Source: Ruminococcus flavefaciens
GTDB lineage: Bacteria; Bacillota; Clostridia; Oscillospirales; Ruminococcaceae
Length of the DNA: 64,000 nucleotides
Reading direction: 5' to 3'
Assembly: GCA_004554385.1 (NCBI GenBank)
Contig: SFMO01000193.1
Location: 6,660-70,659, forward strand
Position 1 is the stretch's first letter; every line of letters starts with the position of its first letter. Under the pieces are notes generated by a model that saw only the letters and a list, made by a program, of their open reading frames with translations, made no database searches and had not been told where the DNA came from. The position numbers and the translations under genes are program-made. This document shows positions 43,208 to 53,053 of the stretch, one piece after another.

Positions 43208-43974
43208 TATCTTCTTCTGACTGAAAGGAGAAGTCTGATAAGCTGAAGGATAGACGCAACAAGTCCTGCAACATATGTGAGAGCAGCTGCCTTGAGGACC
43301 TTTGCCGCATGAGGGACCTCATCGGGCTCAAGGATACCGTCATTGGCAAGAGTTTTGAGTGCTCTGCTGCTTGCATCAAACTCTACAGGGAGAGTTACTG
43401 TCTGGAATATAACTACTGCTGCAAACATTGCAATAGAAAAGTAAATAAGGATAGTTCCGATAGTAAGACTGCTGAGAACAACTCCAAGTATAAGGAGCAG
43501 ATACCAGAAATGTGAGCAGAAACTTGTTACAGGAACAAGGGAGCTTCTGATAACGATAGGACGATAGTTTTCAGCATGCTGACAAACGTGACCGCACTCA
43601 TGTGCCGCAACACCGATAGCTGCAACGGAACGCTGTCCGAATGTTGAGTCGGAAAGTCTTACAACATTTGCCTTAGGATCGTAATGATCGCTGAGGCTGC
43701 CCTTTACATGCTCTATCCGGACATGCTGAAGACCGTTTGCATCAAGTATCATTCTTGCCACCTGATCCGCTGTAAGTCCTCTTGAATTGGGTATCCTGCT
43801 GTACTTCTTGAAGGTGGAAGAAACATTGATCTGTGCTATGAGCGGTAATAAAAGTATCGCAAGATAAAGAATGATATAGATACCGATATGGTCGCTTGCA
43901 GCACGTGTTCCATAGCCGCCTCCGTAGTAGTGGTAATATCTTGCAAGTACCATAACCATATTCATGATATACAT
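43207..43974 (-). CDS. Membrane zinc metallopeptidase, YugP type
   Basis: A 255-residue integral membrane protein of the neutral zinc metallopeptidase (YugP, DUF-type) family. An N-terminal helix (about 27-47) precedes the soluble part containing GVAAHECGHVCQHAENY (HExxH zinc motif), and two or three helices follow (about 135-185, 225-247). The N-terminus is Tyr/Gly-rich. Substrates are unknown. It sits between fmt and rsmB, where Bacillus has no such gene, so it is a lineage-specific insertion in a conserved cluster. Ribosome site AAGGAGG. Confidence 0.88.
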   Translation of the reverse strand: MYIMNMVMVLARYYHYYGGGYGTRAASDHIGIYIILYLAILLLPLIAQINVSSTFKKYSRIPNSRGLTADQVARMILDANGLQHVRIEHVKGSLSDHYDPKANVVRLSDSTFGQRSVAAIGVAAHECGHVCQHAENYRPIVIRSSLVPVTSFCSHFWYLLLILGVVLSSLTIGTILIYFSIAMFAAVVIFQTVTLPVEFDASSRALKTLANDGILEPDEVPHAAKVLKAAALTYVAGLVASILQLIRLLLSVRRR

Positions 43975-43986
43975 AATTATTCCTCC

Positions 43987-44916
43987 TTATCCGAGGATCT
44001 CGCCCTTTTCGAGCTTCTTTCCTCTGAGAAAGTCCTCTGTTTTCATGCGTTTTTTGCCCTCTGGCTGTACCTCGCGGAAGATAACGGCTTTTCCGTCGCC
44101 GCACTTCACCGCAAAGCTTGCCGTATCAACTACAGCGCCGTTTTCTGCACCGTCAAAGCTGCCCTGTGCTACCTCAGACCTGAACACCTTAAGGCGCTTG
44201 CCATCAAGCATAGTAAAGCCTGTGACACCGCGTATGGTATTGTGTACCTCTGCGGCAGACTTTGAGAAATCCAGTGCGCTCATCTCCTTGCGTATCATAG
44301 GAGAATAACAGCTGAGGCTGTCGTCCTGCACCTCGGGCTTCAATGTGCCTTTTTCAACGGCGTCTATTGTCTCCGCAAGCACCTCTCCGCCCATTGCGGA
44401 AAGTCTTGCATAGAGCTCCTCACAGGTCTCATTTTCGCCTATTTCTGTGGCTCTCTTTATGAGCATATCCCCTGTGTCAAGTCCCTCGCTCATCTGCATA
44501 GATGTTACACCTGTCTCCTTCTCACCATTGAGGAGCACCCAGTTTATAGGTGCCGCTCCCCTGTACTTAGGCAGGAGCGATGCGTGGATATTGATACAGC
44601 CGTATTTCGGCAGCTCAAGTATCTCCTTAGGGAGTATCTGTCCGTAAGCTGTTACAACTATAAGGTCGGGGGATATTTCGCGGAGAATCCTCATGGACTC
44701 CTCTGCGTCGTCGCCCTTTCTCAGAGAAAGGGGCTGATAAACGGGTATCCCGTATTCCTCTGCCGCAGCCTTTACGGGAGTCGGGATAAGCTTATATCCT
44801 CTGCCCTTCGGCTTGTCGGGCTGTGTGAACACTGCCGCTGTATCATGGCTGCTCTCGGCAAGAGTGCGCAGACAGGGAACGGCAAAATCGGGAGTTCCCA
44901 TAAATACTATTTTCAT
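43987..44916 (-). CDS. fmt: Methionyl-tRNA formyltransferase
   Basis: Formylates initiator Met-tRNA with 10-formyl-THF. The 309-residue product has MKIVFMGTPDFAVPCL, the catalytic region CINIHASLLPKYRGAAPINW and the C-terminal tRNA-binding domain (GAVVDTASFAVKCGDG). Its start overlaps the def stop by one base (TAATG), giving the standard def-fmt pair. Confidence 0.97.
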   Translation of the reverse strand: MKIVFMGTPDFAVPCLRTLAESSHDTAAVFTQPDKPKGRGYKLIPTPVKAAAEEYGIPVYQPLSLRKGDDAEESMRILREISPDLIVVTAYGQILPKEILELPKYGCINIHASLLPKYRGAAPINWVLLNGEKETGVTSMQMSEGLDTGDMLIKRATEIGENETCEELYARLSAMGGEVLAETIDAVEKGTLKPEVQDDSLSCYSPMIRKEMSALDFSKSAAEVHNTIRGVTGFTMLDGKRLKVFRSEVAQGSFDGAENGAVVDTASFAVKCGDGKAVIFREVQPEGKKRMKTEDFLRGKKLEKGEILG

Positions 44917-45383
44917 TACTTAGTCTCCTCGGGTACGAAGAATTCCTCAACTATCTCAGTGAAAACGTGACCGTCAAGGTGGTCGTTCTCATGGCACGTG
45001 CACTGTGCACCAAGCTCGGTGAAATCGCGCTCGAACCAGTTGCCGTTGCGGTCCTGAGCCTTTAAGTGACAGCTCATTGGTCTTGTTACATAGCCCCAGA
45101 CATTCGGGCAGGAAAGGCAGCCCTCCTGGACTCTCTGCTTGCCCTCCTTCTTTGTTACCTCGGGGTTGATAGCCTCTATGCTGTCATTCTCATCAAGGTG
45201 CATGATGAATATCCTGCGGCATATTCCTATCTGAGGAGCAGCAAGTCCCACGCCCTCAGCCTTGTTGAGTGTCTCGTGCATATCGTCAAGAAGCTGTGCA
45301 AGCTTCTCGTCAAACTTCTCCACAGGCTTGCATACCTTATGGAGCATTTCATCCTTATCTGTTAAAATTCTTCTAAGTGCCAT
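44916..45383 (-). CDS. def: Peptide deformylase
   Basis: Metalloenzyme that removes the N-formyl group from new proteins. The 155-residue product starts at MALRRILTDKDEML (ATG at 45383, AAAAGGA upstream); the longer frame lies within priA. Motif 1 GVGLAAPQIG, motif 2 EGCLSCP and motif 3 CHENDHLDG are present, with Cys where Gln often precedes the HExxH. Confidence 0.96.
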   Translation of the reverse strand: MALRRILTDKDEMLHKVCKPVEKFDEKLAQLLDDMHETLNKAEGVGLAAPQIGICRRIFIMHLDENDSIEAINPEVTKKEGKQRVQEGCLSCPNVWGYVTRPMSCHLKAQDRNGNWFERDFTELGAQCTCHENDHLDGHVFTEIVEEFFVPEETK

Positions 45384-45397
45384 TTTATCAATCCTTT

Positions 45398-47848
45398 TTA
45401 AACGCCCACATCGCCGTTCATATCGGCGTAAAGTGCGACGCCCTTCATTTCCTTCAGCTTTGCCGAATCCGTAAGGACTCCACTTATGAAGCCTCGCATT
45501 TCGGCGTTGTTCTTGCATTTCATTATTATCCTGTAGCGGTACTTTCCGTTTATCCTTCCGTAAGAGCAGCGTACAGGTCCGAGAACTCTTACAGGAGTTT
45601 TTGGCTGAAGCTCTCTGAGCTTGCCGTTCATCAGCCGAAGCACTGCATCTGCGCCAAGCCTTACGGATATATCCTCATTTCCCGAAAAGCAGAAAATGCA
45701 CATATCACACAGGGGCGGAAATATCATTGCACGGCGGATGGCTATCTCCTCATTGTAGAAGCCCTTGTAGTCCTGGGCAGCTGCAAGATTCATGATGTAG
45801 TGCTCGGGGATAAAGGTCTGGAGTATTGCACGTCCCCTGCGCTGACCTCGTCCTCCGCGTCCGACAACCTGGGTTATCAGCGAAAAGGTGCGCTCGTAGC
45901 TTCGGAAATCTCCTGCATACAGAGCCTTGTCAACAGAGAGGACTCCCACCAGCGTCACATTGGGGAAATCCAGTCCCTTGCCTATCATCTGTGTACCTAT
46001 CATTATGTCGTATTTTCCGTCGCGGAAGTCCGTGAAGCTCTTCTCATAGGAATACCGTGAAAAAGTGGTATCAGCGTCCATTCTGAGTATCCTTGCCGAC
46101 GGAAAGAATGTGGACAGCTCCTCCTCAAGCTTCTGGGTGCCGAAGCCCATATTTTTCAGATGCTTCGAACCGCAGCTCGGGCAGGTATCCACGGGTGGGC
46201 TGACGTAGCCGCAATAGTGGCACATCAGCTTGTCATTTTTCTTGTGATAAGTCAGCGGTACCGAGCAATTCGGGCAGTACACGGGCTGATAGCAGTCGCA
46301 GCAGCTTATGATGGTGTGATAGCCGCGCCTGTTCAGCAGCAGTATAGACTGCTCACCATTTTTCAGGTTAGCGCTTATCTCCGAAGCCAGTTTGCGGCTG
46401 AATTCAGTTCGGTTTCCCTCCTCGCGCTCAAGGTTCATATCTATGATGCTGACCTCGGGCAGCGGAGCATTGCCGTACCTCCCCTTCATTTCCAGCAGTC
46501 TGTACGCTCCCCTTTCGGCGAGGTAATAGCTCTCAATGGAGGGAGTTGCCGAAGCAAGCAGAAGTGCGGAATTGTGGAACGCACAGCGCTGCTTGGCTAT
46601 GTCATGGGTAGTATATCTTGGTGAGCTGTCCGACTTGTAGGAGCGCTCACCCTCCTCATCGATGATGATTATTCCTATATTGCTGAGCGGAGCAAAAACG
46701 GCGCTTCTTGTACCTATTACTATGTCCGCATCGCCGCGCTTTATGCGCTTGTACTCATCGAGTCTCTGACCGAGAGAGAGACCGCTGTGGATAACGGCTA
46801 CTCTTTCGCCGAAAAGGGAGCGGAAACGCTTCAGTATCTGCGGGGTAAGACCTATCTCGGGAATGAGAAGCATTGCCTGCCGTCCCATTTTCACCGTATC
46901 GTCTATGAGCTTTTCAAAGACGGAGGTCTTGCCGCTTCCTGTTACGCCGTGAAGGAGAAACACCGCAGGCTTTTTCTCTCTGAGCTGTGAGAGCACCTCA
47001 TCGTGAGCTCTCTGCTGCTCCTCTGACAGAACAATATCCTCGGGACATCTTTTCTCCTCTGCGTCGCCTTCCACTCTTCTCAGCACCTCTGCCTCATACT
47101 CCTCGGCAGCTCCGTTTGCGCACAGCCGCTTCACCACTGATTCGGTGACGCCGCACATATAAGCCGCCTCGCGTACAGCAGCAGAGCCATATTCACTGAG
47201 AAATGCCGCTACCTGCTTCTGCTTCGGAGTAAGGTCGAAGCTTTCGGGAGCGGTCATGTACTTATCTGAAAGGCGCACCATTCTCACTGCCGCATCGCCG
47301 ACTGCCTGTCTGAACACATTATCAGAATCAAGAGCGCCTGCGTCACACAGCTCGTCAGGGAGCCGCCTTCCGTTATCGGCGATATGTTCCTCTATGAGCT
47401 GATTCAGCTCCTTATTGTCGGAGGCACATGCAAGGGCTTCAAGAAGCTCTGCTGCCTCGGGACACAGAGAGGCTGTATCCGTGAAATTCTTAACAAGCCT
47501 GAACGTCTCCTTGGTGCTGACGCTCATTGCAGGGGGAAGCATTGCCTTAACCGCATCATAGTAGGTGCAGAAGGTCTGCTCCCTGAGATAGAGAGCGAGC
47601 CGCAGAAGCTCCTCAGAGACAACGGGTTCGTCGTCAACAAGAGAAACTATGGGCTTCAGACGGTCTTTACCGCTATCAGAAAGCTTCATTACAACGCCTA
47701 TCCTGCGCTTATTTCCTTTTCCGAAGGGTACAAGCACCCGACAGCCGCAGGCAGTTTTAGCCGCAAGCTTTTCGGGCACAGCATAGCTGAACAGCATATC
47801 AAATGAATAGGCTGTTCCGCTGACTGCTATCTCCGCTGTAAGGGGCAT
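45398..47848 (-). CDS. priA: Primosomal helicase PriA
   Basis: Replication-restart helicase. The 816-residue product starts at MPLTAEIAVSGTAY (ATG at 47848), overlapping the rpoZ stop (TAATG). It has a 3' DNA-binding domain, winged helix, helicase lobe 1 with GVTGSGKTSVFEKL, a Cys-rich zinc insert (CCDCYQPVYCPNC, CHYCGYVSPPVDTCPSC) and lobe 2 (GTQMIGKGLDFPNV, QVVGRGGRG). Motif II reads DEEGERSYKS where DEEH is usual. coaBC, which lies between rpoZ and priA in Bacillus, is missing. Confidence 0.95.
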   Translation of the reverse strand: MPLTAEIAVSGTAYSFDMLFSYAVPEKLAAKTACGCRVLVPFGKGNKRRIGVVMKLSDSGKDRLKPIVSLVDDEPVVSEELLRLALYLREQTFCTYYDAVKAMLPPAMSVSTKETFRLVKNFTDTASLCPEAAELLEALACASDNKELNQLIEEHIADNGRRLPDELCDAGALDSDNVFRQAVGDAAVRMVRLSDKYMTAPESFDLTPKQKQVAAFLSEYGSAAVREAAYMCGVTESVVKRLCANGAAEEYEAEVLRRVEGDAEEKRCPEDIVLSEEQQRAHDEVLSQLREKKPAVFLLHGVTGSGKTSVFEKLIDDTVKMGRQAMLLIPEIGLTPQILKRFRSLFGERVAVIHSGLSLGQRLDEYKRIKRGDADIVIGTRSAVFAPLSNIGIIIIDEEGERSYKSDSSPRYTTHDIAKQRCAFHNSALLLASATPSIESYYLAERGAYRLLEMKGRYGNAPLPEVSIIDMNLEREEGNRTEFSRKLASEISANLKNGEQSILLLNRRGYHTIISCCDCYQPVYCPNCSVPLTYHKKNDKLMCHYCGYVSPPVDTCPSCGSKHLKNMGFGTQKLEEELSTFFPSARILRMDADTTFSRYSYEKSFTDFRDGKYDIMIGTQMIGKGLDFPNVTLVGVLSVDKALYAGDFRSYERTFSLITQVVGRGGRGQRRGRAILQTFIPEHYIMNLAAAQDYKGFYNEEIAIRRAMIFPPLCDMCIFCFSGNEDISVRLGADAVLRLMNGKLRELQPKTPVRVLGPVRCSYGRINGKYRYRIIMKCKNNAEMRGFISGVLTDSAKLKEMKGVALYADMNGDVGV

Positions 47849-48057
47849 TATTCGCTGATAGTCGGAGTTGTGCTGACTATCTTGCACTTGCCGCTTGCAA
47901 GCTCCTCAACAGCTGTCTTGACAGGCTTTTCCTCAATAGTTTCTCCGTTTTCGTAGAGTTCCTCCGTGATCTGTCTTGCGCGCTTTGCAACGGCGATAAC
48001 GAGAGAGTAGCAGCTCTCGTTCTTTGTGATGATCTGGTTTACTGCTGGTCTAAGCAT
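47848..48057 (-). CDS. rpoZ: RNA polymerase omega subunit
   Basis: A 69-residue assembly factor of RNA polymerase. It has the family N-terminus [28 protein letters not shown] and a Glu-rich C-terminal helix (TAVEELASGKCKI). Start is the ATG at 48057 after GAGGTG, overlapping the end of gmk by 8 bases. gmk-rpoZ is a conserved pair. Confidence 0.94.
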   Translation of the reverse strand: MLRPAVNQIITKNESCYSLVIAVAKRARQITEELYENGETIEEKPVKTAVEELASGKCKIVSTTPTISE

Positions 48058-48658
48058 TTTTCAACACCTCATTTATAATATCTCCCGAGTAGTCCACCTT
48101 AAGCTGCTCTCCGCGGATAACTGCGAAGAAGTCGCTTATTGCGTCCTCAAGGGCGTCATTGACGATAACATAATCATATTTTTCAGCCTGAGAGATCTCC
48201 CAGGCAGCCTTGGAAACACGTTCCTCAATAACCTCATCGGTCTCGGTGCCGCGCTTTTTGAGTCTGCGGCGAAGCTCACTGACTGACGGAGGGACAATGA
48301 AAATAAATATAGCATCGGGACGCTTTTCGCGTATCTTCATAGCGCCCTGAGGCTCTATTTCAAGGATAACGTTGAGTCCCTGCTGAAGTCTGCCGTCCAC
48401 CTCACTTGAAAGAGTACCATACAGGTTCTGGCAGTACTCTGCGTGTTCAATGAATTTGCCGTCAGCGATACGCTGTTCAAAGTCCTCGCGGGAAAGAAAG
48501 TGGTAATTCACACCGTCCTTTTCGCCCTCACGGGGAGCTCTTGTAGTTGCCGAAACAGACACTGCAAAGCTTTTATCCTTGAGTATCTCCTCCAGCATAG
48601 TTCCCTTTCCGCAGCCTGAAGGTGCGGAAAAAACAATAAGTCTGCCTTTATTCATCTT
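48050..48658 (-). CDS. gmk: Guanylate kinase
   Basis: Phosphorylates GMP to GDP. The 202-residue product starts at [19 protein letters not shown] (ATG at 48658); the P-loop is [10 protein letters not shown], with the GMP-binding region [20 protein letters not shown] and the lid RLKKRGTET. It overlaps the remA end by 11 bases. GGAGG lies 11 bases before the ATG. Confidence 0.97.
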   Translation of the reverse strand, partial: KMNKGRLIVFSAPSGCGKGTMLEEILKDKSFAVSVSATTRAPREGEKDGVNYHFLSREDFEQRIADGKFIEHAEYCQNLYGTLSSEVDGRLQQGLNVILEIEPQGAMKIREKRPDAIFIFIVPPSVSELRRRLKKRGTETDEVIEERVSKAAWEISQAEKYDYVIVNDALEDAISDFFAVIRGEQLKVDYSGDIINEVLKNA

Positions 48659-48905
48659 CGTCGGAACCTCCCGAACCATTTATTCTTGCTGCAAGAGTTT
48701 CCGTAATGAGTGAGGAGAGGATGATATGACCGCTGTCCATTATCATAACGGCTCTTGTTTTGCGTCCGTAAGTTGCATCGACGGCTCTTCCGTCGTCGCG
48801 GGCCTCCTGAACGAGGCGCTTTATGGGAGCAGATTCAGGGCTCACAATAGTGACTATCCTGTCTGCTGAGACCATGTTTCCGTAGCCAATATTTATCAGT
48901 TTCAT
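48648..48905 (-). CDS. remA: Extracellular matrix regulator RemA (DUF370)
   Basis: An 85-residue DNA-binding regulator. The family core [43 protein letters not shown] is intact, with a short acidic tail. Bacillus RemA activates biofilm matrix and osmoprotection genes and forms large rings that wrap DNA. Gene order yicC-remA-gmk-rpoZ matches Bacillus. Targets here are unknown. Confidence 0.93.
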   Translation of the reverse strand: MKLINIGYGNMVSADRIVTIVSPESAPIKRLVQEARDDGRAVDATYGRKTRAVMIMDSGHIILSSLITETLAARINGSGGSDEDE

Positions 48906-48909
48906 AGCC

Positions 48910-49791
48910 TTATTCTATATTCTGTATCTGCTCGCGGATCTTTTCGATCTCAGCCTTCATGTCCACAACGACCTTTGTGATGTTGAGATCCTGAGCCTTT
49001 GAGCCGATGGTATTTACTTCGCGGTTCATTTCCTGAACTATGAAGTCCAGCTTTCTGCCCACAGCCTCATCACCTGCAAGCATTGTTTCCAGCTGTGAGA
49101 TATGGCTTCTCAGGCGGACAGTTTCCTCGTCAACCGCGATCTTTTCTGCGAAAACAGCAGCCTCGGTAACAACTCTCTGCTCGTCTATGTCCTTACCCTC
49201 AAGGACCTCGCTGAGCTTCTTATACAGGCGGTTTCTGTAGTTCTCAACAGTTTTAGGTGAAAGCTCCTCCACCTTAGCCACCATACCGAGGATACCCTCA
49301 GCCTTTTCGGTGATGTCAGACTTCAGGCGCTCGCCCTCCACCTGTCTCATTTCAACAAAGCGCTGGATAGCCTCTGAGGCAACTGCCGAAACGTCCTCCC
49401 AGACCTGTTCCTCGTCATCGGGAGTTTTCTGTATCGTAAAAATATCAGGGAGCTTCATAAGCTTTGAAAGAGTGATGTCGTCCTCGACACCAAGCTCATC
49501 TGCGACACTTCTCAGTGCATCAACATAGCCCTGGGCAGCGCCCTTGTTTATAGCGATCTCTGTGTCCTTGCCCTCGATGTTGTTGATAGTGACAGAGACC
49601 TCCACCTTACCGCGGGAGATGCCTGTTTTAAGTAATGCCTTAAGCTTTTCATCTATATAACTATAAGTTCTCGGAACTCTTGAAGAATATTCATAATATC
49701 TATGGTTCACGGAGCGGATCTCAACAAGAATATCGCGTCCGTTAAGTATCTGCTGCGCTCTTCCGTAGCCCGTCATGCTTCTAAGCACCAT
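48910..49791 (-). CDS. yicC: YicC-family endoribonuclease-like protein
   Basis: A 293-residue cytoplasmic protein starting at [14 protein letters not shown] (ATG at 49791), the typical YicC N-terminus; an upstream ATG adds 11 residues with a poorer fit. Family blocks: [31 protein letters not shown], and the C-terminal [22 protein letters not shown]. coli YicC is an RNase affecting small RNA stability. First gene of the 13.7-kb minus-strand run that ends at spoVM. Confidence 0.93.
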   Translation of the reverse strand: MVLRSMTGYGRAQQILNGRDILVEIRSVNHRYYEYSSRVPRTYSYIDEKLKALLKTGISRGKVEVSVTINNIEGKDTEIAINKGAAQGYVDALRSVADELGVEDDITLSKLMKLPDIFTIQKTPDDEEQVWEDVSAVASEAIQRFVEMRQVEGERLKSDITEKAEGILGMVAKVEELSPKTVENYRNRLYKKLSEVLEGKDIDEQRVVTEAAVFAEKIAVDEETVRLRSHISQLETMLAGDEAVGRKLDFIVQEMNREVNTIGSKAQDLNITKVVVDMKAEIEKIREQIQNIE

Positions 49792-49841
49792 ATCGCCTGC
49801 TTTCCTGCATATATTTTTTCGCATAGATATGCTATTCTAAT

Positions 49842-49870
49842 ATTATAACATTATTCCTGCCAAAATGCAA
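49842..49870 (-). promoter_or_regulatory. Promoter of the yicC-to-spoVM run
   Basis: Minus strand: TTGCAT (49870-49865), 17-base spacer, TATAAT (49847-49842). It uses the same -35 variant and spacing as the miaB promoter. Confidence 0.75.
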
Positions 49871-49913
49871 GCATTTTTCGGAAAATATTGGCTGTCCCGA
49901 AACAGCATGACGC

Positions 49914-49947
49914 AAAAAAAGCTGCACAGCATAAGCCGTGCAGCTTT
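49914..49947 (-). terminator. Terminator of the GH48 gene
   Basis: AAAGCTGCAC pairs with GTGCAGCTTT; on the minus strand seven T follow, 15-45 bases after the GH48 stop. Confidence 0.87.
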
Positions 49948-49961
49948 AAATGTTTTATTGA

Positions 49962-52547
49962 TTATGCCTTAGTAGGATCGAGTGAAGTAACCTTCTTGAG
50001 GAGGTACTCCTGAATGCGGAGTGCGTCACCGGAAGTTACACCGTCACCGTGCTCAGCAACGTCTGCGTTAGCAAGACCCTGCTCTGTGATAGCCTTAGCG
50101 TCAGAACCGCCGAGACCATACTTGTTCGGGTTAGCAAGGCTCTGCATGATAAGAACAACGTCAGACATATCTACGTCGTTATCGCAGTTAGCATCGCCCC
50201 AGAGCTTAGCTGCTACATCGCTGCCATTAGAAGAAGTTGTAACAGTTGTAGTTGTTACAGCTGTAGTTGTTGAAGTTGTGGTTGTTGTAGTTGTTTCTGA
50301 AGTATCGCCGAGAGGCTTAACCTCAGGATAGAGGAGTGCCATTGTACCGTAAGCAACGATAGCATCACCAGCATGCCAGAATCTGTGATACTGGAACTGG
50401 AAGTCCTTGATATCAACAACGCCGTCGCCGTTGTTATCCTCGCCCTTGCCCTCGTCGTACTTCTTAGCTTCCTGCCACATCTCATCCTTCTCGTAGTTCT
50501 TACGGATAGATGAGAATGTTGCGCCGGACTCGAGCTTAGAGCCATCAGGCATCTCGCCGCTGTAATCTGAAGGAATATAAACTTCCTCGTGGAATACTCT
50601 CTTAAGGCTTGGGTTGCAGTCTGTGAATGTGATACCTACCTCATCACGGCCCTCGTTGTACTGAGCAGAGAGAAGTCTGTTTGCAAGGTAGAGACCCTTT
50701 TCAGCAACAGATGTACCTTCCACTGAAGCATACTTAGGATCTACGCCCTTAGCCTTTGCATAGTAGATAAGTGTGTTACAGAGTGAGGATACGCATCCAA
50801 CGTCTCCCTGGCCGTAACCACCAATCTTACATGTAAGCTTCTGGTTGCCGTTCTCGTTGTATGTACCTGTCCATGTGTCAGGTGTGCATGTATAATCTGT
50901 ATCGCTGCTGCCCCAGTCAAGAGTTGATGGGATGCAGTAAGCGTACTTGTTACCGTCAGCATCTGTGTAATCGAAGTGTGTATTCTCTTCGAACCAGTTG
51001 ATCCATCTCTCAAGGAGCTTATCAAGTGCCTCGTCGAGAGCGAGTCCACCGTACTTCTGACCGGACTTATCGCCGTTCTTAGTTACATAGTAGTAGAGCT
51101 CGCAGAGACGCTGTGTTGACCATACCTGGTTACCGATCCAGTGGTTTGAACCAGGATCTGCGTATACAGGATGTGGAACGTAAGCCATATCATAGAATGT
51201 AGCGTGGCCTGAAGGATACTCCTCATAACGACCTCTCCAGCTGTTTGTACAACCACCAGCGAAAGGACCGTCTACAGACTGGAGCCACTGATACATTTCG
51301 ATCTGTCTCTTGAGAGACTCCTTGTAGTCAGTGTCAGCATCCTTAGCCTTCATACCGCTGTTGATGCCCTCATCATAGAGAAGAGCGTAAGCAGCGAGAG
51401 GATTCTGATAGAACTGATGTGAGTGTGAGCAGCCGATCTGCCAAGCCCATGTATAGTCCTTGAGAGCTCCGCCCCAAGCTGTGTACCAAGCCATGAGATA
51501 GTGCTTGGAATCCATGCCTGCTGAAGAAGAAGTGATCTTTGTATCCTTGCCGATAGCCTTGTAGTACTTATCGAACATATCGTTACGGCACTGGTCGCCC
51601 ATCTTACCTGCAAGACCTGAAACCTCACCGCAGTCTACACCGTTCTGGTTAGCGAAGTAGATAGCGTGGATACAACGATCCTCAGCGTCAGGAGCGTTAG
51701 TGAAGGAGTACTGCGCAGGTACCTTGCCGATACCGTTGAAGATAGCCTTGATACCATTGCCCTCGTTGCTGCTGGAGCTCTTCATACCCCACTTGAGTTC
51801 CTCAAGACAAGGAGCTGGAACAGTCTCGAAACAAGACTCCTGCTCACCTCTCTGGAAGGTATTGATGAATGTAAACTTGCCCTCACCTGATGTGCCCTTG
51901 CTGAAGCCGTACCAGTCGTCAACGTCAGCGAGCCAGTTCATGAGGTAGTAGCCGTTATCACTGCCATAAGCAGACTTGAATGTATCGAACATCGGGTTGA
52001 TAGCGTCGCCGCCGACCTGCTTTGCAGGGTACTGGCTTGGGAGGTCACACTCTTCAGCTGAATCAGCCTTGAGTCTCTGCTGCTGCCAGATAGAGCTGTA
52101 CTTAACGTCAGTTCTGTTTGCAGCCTTTGACCAGCCTGGGATCATAGCTTCCATTGTGTTCCAAGCCTTAGCGATATCGCCTGTTGAGCCTTCGATAACG
52201 TTGTTCTTAACGAGAACATCGTGCATAGCAGCCATCCATACGATGTATGACATAGCCTCTGAAGTTGTCTCATGACCGTAGTCAGGAGCCTCAACGATGA
52301 AAGTCTCCTTTGAATGGTAAGGGATTCCAAAGCCTGAACCGTTGGTCTGCTTGCTGAGGTAGCCGTTTGCCTGACCGTTTGTTACAACATCATCGTAGAG
52401 TGATGAGAACATCTCAGCATAAGAACCGTTTGACTTAGCAGCTTCTGAAGTTGTAGCAGCTGAAGCCATAGCCGGCATTACAGCTGTAGCAGACATTGCA
52501 GCAGCAAGAACGCCTGCTGCGAGAGCCTTATTCTTTTTGCTTATCAT
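49962..52547 (-). CDS. Cellulosomal GH48 exoglucanase with dockerin
   Basis: Processive cellobiohydrolase of glycoside hydrolase family 48, usually the main cellulosomal enzyme. The 861-residue product has a signal peptide (about 1-30), a catalytic domain (about 35-735) with FIVEAPDYGHETTSEAMSYI (the Glu of HETTSEA region includes the proposed general acid), WLADVDDWYGF, WQIGCSHSHQFYQNPLAAY and FYDMAYVPHPVYADPGSNHW. A Thr-rich linker (about 752-778) leads to a dockerin with two Ca-loops, GDANCDNDVDMSDVVLIM and HGDGVTSGDALRIQEYLL. No CBM is attached. It has its own promoter, a leader of about 140 bases and a terminator. Confidence 0.96.
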   Translation of the reverse strand: MISKKNKALAAGVLAAAMSATAVMPAMASAATTSEAAKSNGSYAEMFSSLYDDVVTNGQANGYLSKQTNGSGFGIPYHSKETFIVEAPDYGHETTSEAMSYIVWMAAMHDVLVKNNVIEGSTGDIAKAWNTMEAMIPGWSKAANRTDVKYSSIWQQQRLKADSAEECDLPSQYPAKQVGGDAINPMFDTFKSAYGSDNGYYLMNWLADVDDWYGFSKGTSGEGKFTFINTFQRGEQESCFETVPAPCLEELKWGMKSSSSNEGNGIKAIFNGIGKVPAQYSFTNAPDAEDRCIHAIYFANQNGVDCGEVSGLAGKMGDQCRNDMFDKYYKAIGKDTKITSSSAGMDSKHYLMAWYTAWGGALKDYTWAWQIGCSHSHQFYQNPLAAYALLYDEGINSGMKAKDADTDYKESLKRQIEMYQWLQSVDGPFAGGCTNSWRGRYEEYPSGHATFYDMAYVPHPVYADPGSNHWIGNQVWSTQRLCELYYYVTKNGDKSGQKYGGLALDEALDKLLERWINWFEENTHFDYTDADGNKYAYCIPSTLDWGSSDTDYTCTPDTWTGTYNENGNQKLTCKIGGYGQGDVGCVSSLCNTLIYYAKAKGVDPKYASVEGTSVAEKGLYLANRLLSAQYNEGRDEVGITFTDCNPSLKRVFHEEVYIPSDYSGEMPDGSKLESGATFSSIRKNYEKDEMWQEAKKYDEGKGEDNNGDGVVDIKDFQFQYHRFWHAGDAIVAYGTMALLYPEVKPLGDTSETTTTTTTSTTTAVTTTTVTTSSNGSDVAAKLWGDANCDNDVDMSDVVLIMQSLANPNKYGLGGSDAKAITEQGLANADVAEHGDGVTSGDALRIQEYLLKKVTSLDPTKA

Positions 52548-52695
52548 TGTTTTTTACCCCTCTCTGATAGTATAGGTTTAAAAATGGTTAATTGCCCCTT
52601 CAATGCGAAATTTCGGGGGCGCATACGAAAATACTTCGTACACTGTGTGTATTTTCACGCAGACTACACACAATTCTCAAACTATTTTCAAGATA

Positions 52696-52724
52696 ATTAT
52701 ATCCCACGTTTCAGTTTGTGTCAA
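52696..52724 (-). promoter_or_regulatory. Promoter of the GH48 gene
   Basis: Minus strand: TTGACA (52724-52719), 17-base spacer, TATAAT (52701-52696). Both hexamers are perfect consensus. The leader contains GAAAATAC/GTATTTTC, a possible stem, upstream of the GAGGGG ribosome site. Confidence 0.85.
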
Positions 52725-52729
52725 CAGTT

Positions 52730-53050
52730 TAGGTTGTTTTACCATTTGGCCAAAGTCATTTTTGTTGCAATGCACACAATAGCAAATCCATTTTTGTACA
52801 TTTTGTCCACCTTAAAAATATCCGAAAAACCGCAACTATTAACGAAATATTAACAAGTTTCGTTCACGAACTTTTTCTGCAAACATTCATCTCAAACTCA
52901 ATAATCTCTCACAAAATCCACACACTTCGGCTATAATATTTACTTAGTCACACTTGCGCCCTCTGTCGGAAGTCTTTGGGCATTATCACTGGAATTAACA
53001 TTTAATTCATATTTTGTTAATCTCCTGTTAATATTATTCTGCGATAATAT
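52730..53050. other. AT-rich intergenic region between GH48 and the ABC export genes
   Basis: There is no gene here. The only structure that I can support is an inverted repeat AACGAAA/TTTCGTT near 52837-52861. A TATAAT at about 52932 has no convincing -35. Confidence 0.4.
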
Positions 53051-53053
53051 ATC

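Noticed and set aside
50200..50310. Tandem GTTGTAGTTGTT-type repeat as a regulatory element
   Set aside because: It is the coding sequence of the Thr-rich linker in the GH48 enzyme.
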